From Armatimonadota bacterium (lineage in GTDB: Bacteria > Armatimonadota > Fimbriimonadia > Fimbriimonadales > Fimbriimonadaceae), in contig JAKOXK010000070.1 of assembly GCA_029781035.1 (NCBI GenBank), positions 1 to 64,000 of the forward strand: a stretch of 64,000 bases of DNA, written 5' to 3'. The notes under the pieces were generated by a model. It was not told the DNA's origin and did not search any database. It was given only the letters and a program-made list of their open reading frames with translations. Shown piece after piece: positions 59,744-64,000 of the stretch. The position numbers and the translations under genes were made by a program. The first letter of the stretch is position 1; the number at the start of each line of letters is the position of its first letter.

Positions 59744-60449
59744 CCGGTTCTCGGCGAGCGCCGTAATCGGGAATGCTGGACAGGTCGAGCGCACCGATCA
59801 ACACCGGCCTCTGGCTCATCGGTCGGAACTGGGACTTGGTCGAGAGACTCCAGCAGTAGCCGGCAAGCGTGCCGTCCGCATGCGAATACAGCCGGACAGT
59901 CCCCTGACCCAGGCCAGACCTTTTCCCTCGTGAATCGCCAGCGCCATGTGGCGTGCTTGTGACATCGATAATAGCCAGGGCCCACTGAGACAAGCCCTCG
60001 ACGACAGGTGAAGATGGCGCACTCGGGGCAGGTGTGGCCATGGCGATCATCGTGTGGCCTGAGTTGTCAGCTCCTTTCTCGTATTTGACGGCGACAAAGT
60101 CGCCTGCGGCAACATCTTGCACCTTGCTCCGAACCAGGAATCCCCGTCGATCGCTCAATGCCTGCCAGTAGTCCTCAGCCCGGGGCCGGTCATTTCCGAG
60201 CCACGCCTTCATCCGCTCTGGTGTCAATTGCGGATAGGCATGTGGGATCAACGCGTTCCAGAAGCCACTGCAGTCGGTCACACAGGCGGCCTTTTCGGAT
60301 GAGCCGAGCCACGTGACCTCAGCCTGACTATGCCGGTAAGCCGTGGTTGCATCCGTCACCGCCGCAAACAGGGCCTTCGCTTCGGTCAAGTGCGGCGGTT
60401 CCTTCCCTGCAAGAACCGAGAGCGCGGCGAGAAGGGCCGTCAGCGCCAT
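59709..60449 (-). CDS. Exported NlpC/P60-like cysteine peptidase-fold protein
   Basis: A 246-aa protein from ATG 60449; the open frame to 60620 overlaps a divergent gene and is rejected. A short N-terminal signal (MALTALLAALSVLAG) is followed by CVTDCSGFWNALI (catalytic Cys in DCSGF) and GDFVAVKYEKGADNSGHTMIAMA (catalytic His in SGH), the order of NlpC/P60 or CHAP amidases. It may cleave cell-wall peptides. Its 3' end overlaps the convergent E1 beta gene by 35 bp. Confidence 0.65.
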   Translation of the reverse strand: MALTALLAALSVLAGKEPPHLTEAKALFAAVTDATTAYRHSQAEVTWLGSSEKAACVTDCSGFWNALIPHAYPQLTPERMKAWLGNDRPRAEDYWQALSDRRGFLVRSKVQDVAAGDFVAVKYEKGADNSGHTMIAMATPAPSAPSSPVVEGLSQWALAIIDVTSTPHGAGDSRGKRSGLGQGTVRLYSHADGTLAGYCWSLSTKSQFRPMSQRPVLIGALDLSSIPDYGARREPVRTCRLEAQRR

Positions 60450-60487
60450 GTCCCACCAGTATGACAGTGCCGTACTAGAGTGGATCT

Positions 60488-60892
60488 GTGAGACTGCACT
60501 GGATCGCCTACATCCTCGCACCTTTGGCCCTGTGGGGTTGCCAGTCGCGCGAAGCGATGCTGCAAGGAACCTGGAAGGTCGAGCCCGTTGCGGCCAAGGG
60601 AAGCGGTGTAACGGATGCACTCCGAGTGGGGTTCATGAATCTTCTCGCCGAAAACACGACTTTCGAGTTCAACGACAAGGGGTCGTTCAAGGTGAGTGCC
60701 GGGCTGGTCGACGGCCAAGGCACGTACAAATGGGATGGAGACACCCTCAACGTCGACATGAAGTCGGCGGGTCTGCGGCATCCCTTGAAGTTCAAGTTCA
60801 CTGACGGCGGCCATGAACTCGTTCAGCAAACGGAGTTCGCCTCCGATCCTCAACTCCGACTCAGAAAGCAGCAGGACAAGCCCCAGGGCTGA
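60488..60892 (+). CDS. Small lipoprotein
   Basis: A 134-aa protein with a lipobox (ALWGC, Cys18) after a short signal, so an inner- or outer-membrane lipoprotein. The mature part is beta-rich (GTWKVEPVAAKG, TTFEFNDKGSFKVSAG, GTYKWDGDTLNVDM), suggesting a lipocalin-like or small beta-sheet fold. GTG start at 60488. It is divergent from the NlpC-like gene with only 38 bp between. No family is assigned. Confidence 0.7.
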   Translation: MRLHWIAYILAPLALWGCQSREAMLQGTWKVEPVAAKGSGVTDALRVGFMNLLAENTTFEFNDKGSFKVSAGLVDGQGTYKWDGDTLNVDMKSAGLRHPLKFKFTDGGHELVQQTEFASDPQLRLRKQQDKPQG

Positions 60893-60928
60893 CGAACTTT
60901 ACGGAACCATCCTGTATTACAGTGTTCG

Positions 60929-61618
60929 ATGGTCATGAAACTCGGATTGATCGGAGTGGTCGCAGTAGCGGCCGCGGTGGCGTTCGCCGTGACATGGGGC
61001 CACCGGGGCTCTCATCGGGCCCAGGAAGCCCCCAAAATGGAGGAAAAGATGGAAGGTACTCAGACGTTGGTCGTTGCCGGTGGATGTTTCTGGTGCGTCG
61101 AAGCGATTTATGAGGAACTGAAGGGAGTCGTGAAAGTCGAGTCAGGCTATACAGGCGGCACCGTGCCCAACCCCTCCTACGCAGACGTCTGTACGGGCAC
61201 GACGGGACACGCCGAGGCGGTCAAGATCACTTTCGATCCACATGAGATCAGCGAGAACGACCTCCTCCACATCTTTTTCACTGTGCACGATCCGACGACT
61301 TTGAACAAGCAGGGCAACGATGTGGGAACCCAGTACCGGTCCGCGATCTTCTACTCGAACGACCGCGAGAAGAAGCTGGCCGAAGAAGTCATCAAGGACG
61401 TTGATTCCGCAAAGATCTGGCCCAATCCCATCGTCACGACCCTCGAGCCCCTGAAGGAGTTCTACCCAGCTGAAAGCTACCACCAGAACTACTTCGACAA
61501 ATACGAAAACGCAAGCCCAGCGGAACGCATGGAAATGAACGCTGGTTACTGCCAGTTTGTTATCGAACCCAAAGTCCAAAAGTTCCGCGCCAAGTACGCC
61601 GCAAGACTCAAGAAGTGA
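60929..61618 (+). CDS. msrA: Membrane-anchored or exported peptide-methionine (S)-S-oxide reductase MsrA
   Basis: A 229-aa MsrA. An N-terminal hydrophobic segment (residues 3-22) anchors or exports it; the catalytic motif GGCFWC holds Cys53 and the second Cys56. GYTGGTVPNPSYADVCTGTTGHAE and DVGTQYRSAIFY are the conserved substrate blocks. MsrA reduces methionine-S-sulfoxide; export suggests repair of periplasmic or surface proteins. It precedes the serpin genes by ~70 bp. Confidence 0.92.
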   Translation: MVMKLGLIGVVAVAAAVAFAVTWGHRGSHRAQEAPKMEEKMEGTQTLVVAGGCFWCVEAIYEELKGVVKVESGYTGGTVPNPSYADVCTGTTGHAEAVKITFDPHEISENDLLHIFFTVHDPTTLNKQGNDVGTQYRSAIFYSNDREKKLAEEVIKDVDSAKIWPNPIVTTLEPLKEFYPAESYHQNYFDKYENASPAERMEMNAGYCQFVIEPKVQKFRAKYAARLKK

Positions 61619-61688
61619 AAGGATCGGGCCGCCCATCGGCCCAACCGTCTGTGCGAGGGCAGGGCTCAGTTCGTCATAAAGACTGGAG

Positions 61689-62897
61689 ATGACCTGGCTA
61701 AGTCTTGCTCTGACCGGCCTGATGGCCGGGTCAGTACCGGTTCAACTAAACGTCCGTTCAACGGACTTCGCCTTTGAGTTTGTCCGGGCGGCGAAGCTTG
61801 GTGTCAAGTCGTCGAACGGGGTTGTCAGTCCGCTCAGCGCCTCTTACGCCTTGGCTCTGCTCGCAAACGCCAGCCGGCCCCCGACCGTGACAGCCGCTTT
61901 GACCGCTCTCGGGGTGCCGTCCGCATCCGTCTCTGACCTGACCGTCGAGCATCAGGCTTTGCTTGCCCGGGTCGACAAAGAGTGCGTCGATCAGTTTGCG
62001 CCACAAGACAAGCCCAGGAAGGACGCCCTGAGGATCGCCAACGGAGTGTGGACTTTTGGGGATTTCAAACCAAAGGCTGGGTTTGTCAGGTCCGTCGGAA
62101 GGTCGCTCAGATCCGAGCTGGCCTGTCTACCCTCGGCATCGGGTGCAGCACCTGAGATCAACGCCTGGTTTGACAGGAAGACAGCGGGACTCATACCCAA
62201 GATGGTAAACCGGCTGAACGACTCGACGGTCTTTCTTCTGGCCAACGCTTTGGCGTTTCAAGGCAAATGGGCGTCACCTTTCAAGCCCTCACCCAAAAGC
62301 ACTTTTCAGACTTCTCACGGCAAGTCGCTGGTTCCGATGATGCGACGGACAGACCAGTTCGCCACGGTACGAGCAAGCGGACTGACCGCCGTGTGGCTCC
62401 CCTACACGTGCAACTGCTCTCTCGTGGTCGTCATGCCCCCTTTCGGTACGACACCCGTGCAGTATTTGGCGGCGATGAATGCGAGAAGCTGGTTCAAGCT
62501 CAGAAGCCTGGCCTCTAACGAACGGCTCGACCTGACGCTTCCCAAGTTTTCATTTGGCTCGTCGCTCGACCTTCAGCCTGCCCTGACAAAGCTGGGTGCC
62601 GGTGCCCTTTTCCAGCCAGGCTGTGACTTCAGTAACCTCGCCGACTTGCCGCCGTCCCTCAGCAAAGTCGGAGAGGCCAGGCAGTCGACAGCGATCGACG
62701 TCGATGAGAAGGGCACTCGGGCCACAGCCGCCACGGACATCTCGGGAATGCTTCTTGGCGTGCCTGCCGGTTCGCCGATCGCTGTCAAGTTCGACCGTCC
62801 ATTCATCTTCGTTCTTCAGGCAACTTCGGCCCGTGAGATCGTGCTCGTTGGTGTTGTGAACGATCCGAACCAGCACGGCACAGTTCAGGGTGCCTAG
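61689..62897 (+). CDS. Secreted serpin (serine protease inhibitor)
   Basis: A 402-aa serpin with an N-terminal signal (residues 1-18). Conserved elements: FAFEFVRAAKLG (helix A), NGVVSPLSASYALALLANAS (helix B, the shutter), STVFLLANALAFQGKW (strand 3A with NALAFQGKW), and LTLPKFSF. The hinge DEKGTRATAAT is well formed, so inhibition by loop insertion is possible. By serpin numbering from P17 Glu the P1 residue would be Leu (SGMLLG), suggesting a chymotrypsin- or subtilisin-like target. It is followed by a second serpin. Confidence 0.9.
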   Translation: MTWLSLALTGLMAGSVPVQLNVRSTDFAFEFVRAAKLGVKSSNGVVSPLSASYALALLANASRPPTVTAALTALGVPSASVSDLTVEHQALLARVDKECVDQFAPQDKPRKDALRIANGVWTFGDFKPKAGFVRSVGRSLRSELACLPSASGAAPEINAWFDRKTAGLIPKMVNRLNDSTVFLLANALAFQGKWASPFKPSPKSTFQTSHGKSLVPMMRRTDQFATVRASGLTAVWLPYTCNCSLVVVMPPFGTTPVQYLAAMNARSWFKLRSLASNERLDLTLPKFSFGSSLDLQPALTKLGAGALFQPGCDFSNLADLPPSLSKVGEARQSTAIDVDEKGTRATAATDISGMLLGVPAGSPIAVKFDRPFIFVLQATSAREIVLVGVVNDPNQHGTVQGA

Positions 62898-62929
62898 CCC
62901 GGCGTTTTGGGACGTGCAAGCATTAGGGA

Positions 62930-64000
62930 GTGCGACGGGTCGTACTCTTTCTTGTCATCGCGGCCACGGCCGGATGCATCTACGAGCCCCATGAGAAGTG
63001 GGCGACAGTCCGCAAGGGATCCGACATCGTCAATGCGACCTCCGCGCTCGGTCCAGAAGACCTGAAGAGCTTTGCGGGGCGATGGCCCTTGGCGGCTCGC
63101 CTAGCCGCAGTGATCAGTGACGACCCAAGGCGAGACAGTGCCTGTTTCTCGCCCGTCGCGACCGACTTTGCTCTGGCTGTGCTGTTGAACGGAGCTCAAG
63201 GCGATACCTATACAGCCCTTTCCCACTTGATGAGCGTGAAGGATCCCACACCCGAGAAGCTGAACGAAGCCAACAGCAAGCTCCTGGACGTCCTGGCAAG
63301 TCAGTACCCGAACGACGTGCATGTCGCGACCTCGCTGTGGAACCTCCTTCCCATCCGGTTCAGCAAGTCGTACCAAGACGACATGGCCAAGTACTACGAT
63401 GCCGACGCCAAGAAACTTGGATCGATCGGGCTGGCGGCGCACAGGCAAGTCAACGACTGGGTCAAGAAGCGCTCAGATGGCCAAGTAACGGACCTCGTGA
63501 ACCAAATAAGCGCGAACGACACGGCCATCGTCGTCAGCATCGCGATCGTGCGCACCCAGTGGGCCAAACCTTTCCTGCCTGCTCGTTTGGGCCCGTTTCA
63601 CGCTCCGAACGGTACATCGCAGGTAGCGATGATGTCCGACCCTGCCCGTCCAGCAAGAGTCGCAGACGGCCCGGGATTCAGAGCGCTCACTCTTCCATTC
63701 AGCAACGACGACTTGGAGTTCACAGCGATCCTGCCCGAGCCCGGAAAGCCCGTATCCACGGTGTGGTCTCCGGCCCTCTTCGAGACCGTCTTCGACAACA
63801 GCAGGAACGTCGTCGCCGATGTCGCGTTGCCTAAGTTCTCGATCGATGACCGTCAGGATCTGCGAACTGCGATCGCTCAGGTTGGAGGCAAGACGCTCTT
63901 TCAGCCACACAATGACTTCAGCGCACTGTCGCACGAGACAGACGGGCAGTACATGGTCGGCCAGTTTCTCCAAGCCGTGAGCTTCCAGATCGATGAACGG
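62930..64000 (+). CDS. Serpin lipoprotein, 3' end beyond the window
   Basis: 357 codons are present from GTG 62930, open to the window edge. A signal with lipobox (IAATAGC) makes it a lipoprotein. FSPVATDFALAVLLNGAQ corresponds to helix B and TAIVVSIAIVRTQWAKPF to strand 3A; ALPKFSIDDRQDL follows. The last residues in the window, QIDER, are the start of the hinge, so the reactive loop is not visible. It lies 32 bp downstream of the first serpin in the same direction. Confidence 0.85.
   Translation, partial: MRRVVLFLVIAATAGCIYEPHEKWATVRKGSDIVNATSALGPEDLKSFAGRWPLAARLAAVISDDPRRDSACFSPVATDFALAVLLNGAQGDTYTALSHLMSVKDPTPEKLNEANSKLLDVLASQYPNDVHVATSLWNLLPIRFSKSYQDDMAKYYDADAKKLGSIGLAAHRQVNDWVKKRSDGQVTDLVNQISANDTAIVVSIAIVRTQWAKPFLPARLGPFHAPNGTSQVAMMSDPARPARVADGPGFRALTLPFSNDDLEFTAILPEPGKPVSTVWSPALFETVFDNSRNVVADVALPKFSIDDRQDLRTAIAQVGGKTLFQPHNDFSALSHETDGQYMVGQFLQAVSFQIDER

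Overview
The window looks like a chromosomal segment of a GC-rich (about 60% by eye) diderm, flagellated bacterium. The best guess is Armatimonadota, near Fimbriimonadales. This rests on the gene mix (bc-type complex with a CydA-like cytochrome c fusion, DUF5916 barrel, serpins, flgE/flgD/fliK cluster, short orphan RHS-core genes) and is inference, not proof.

Two halves differ sharply. From 1 to about 32.8 kb is an accessory island of orphan, defence-like and mobile-element genes. It opens with short RHS-core cassettes facing each other around an IS3 transposase remnant, then a SulP-type STAS fragment. Next come a 1260-aa protein with a nuclease-like N-terminus and a degenerate NTPase region, a DprA-like protein and a divergent ArdC-like antirestriction protein, and several small unknowns. 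A 2035-aa Cap4-nuclease/STAND NTPase follows with a small overlapping partner gene, then a GIY-YIG (Eco29kI-like) restriction enzyme overlapping an SPPY-type DNA methyltransferase. The rest holds a VanX-like peptidase, a likely small RNA gene, membrane proteins, a YkgJ protein, a nuclease/SEC-C protein, an operon of HTH, coiled-coil membrane and vWA proteins, and a DUF4411 toxin with an Xre-ImmA/IrrE partner. Related ~115-bp repeats are scattered here. The island ends at tRNA-Lys(CTT), whose 3' end points into it, a common arrangement for integrated elements.

From 33 kb onward the genes look like stable chromosome: two GNAT acetyltransferases, a Spy-like periplasmic protein, an MlaF-like ATPase, and an acyl-ACP-reductase-like/RidA group. 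Then come the flagellar hook genes fliK-flgD-(TIGR02530)-flgE on the minus strand behind a sigma-28-like promoter, and a GH42-like protein with a long disordered N-terminus overlapping era. An orphan terminase large subunit, a DUF5916 outer-membrane protein and an M20 peptidase follow.

The right end carries an electron-transfer operon (polytopic membrane protein, Rieske, cytochrome b, CydA-like protein with a C-terminal haem-c domain) and the two E1 subunits of a 2-oxo-acid dehydrogenase. It finishes with an NlpC/P60-like protein, a lipoprotein, an exported MsrA and two tandem serpins, the second cut by the window edge. No CRISPR array, rRNA or complete insertion sequence was seen.
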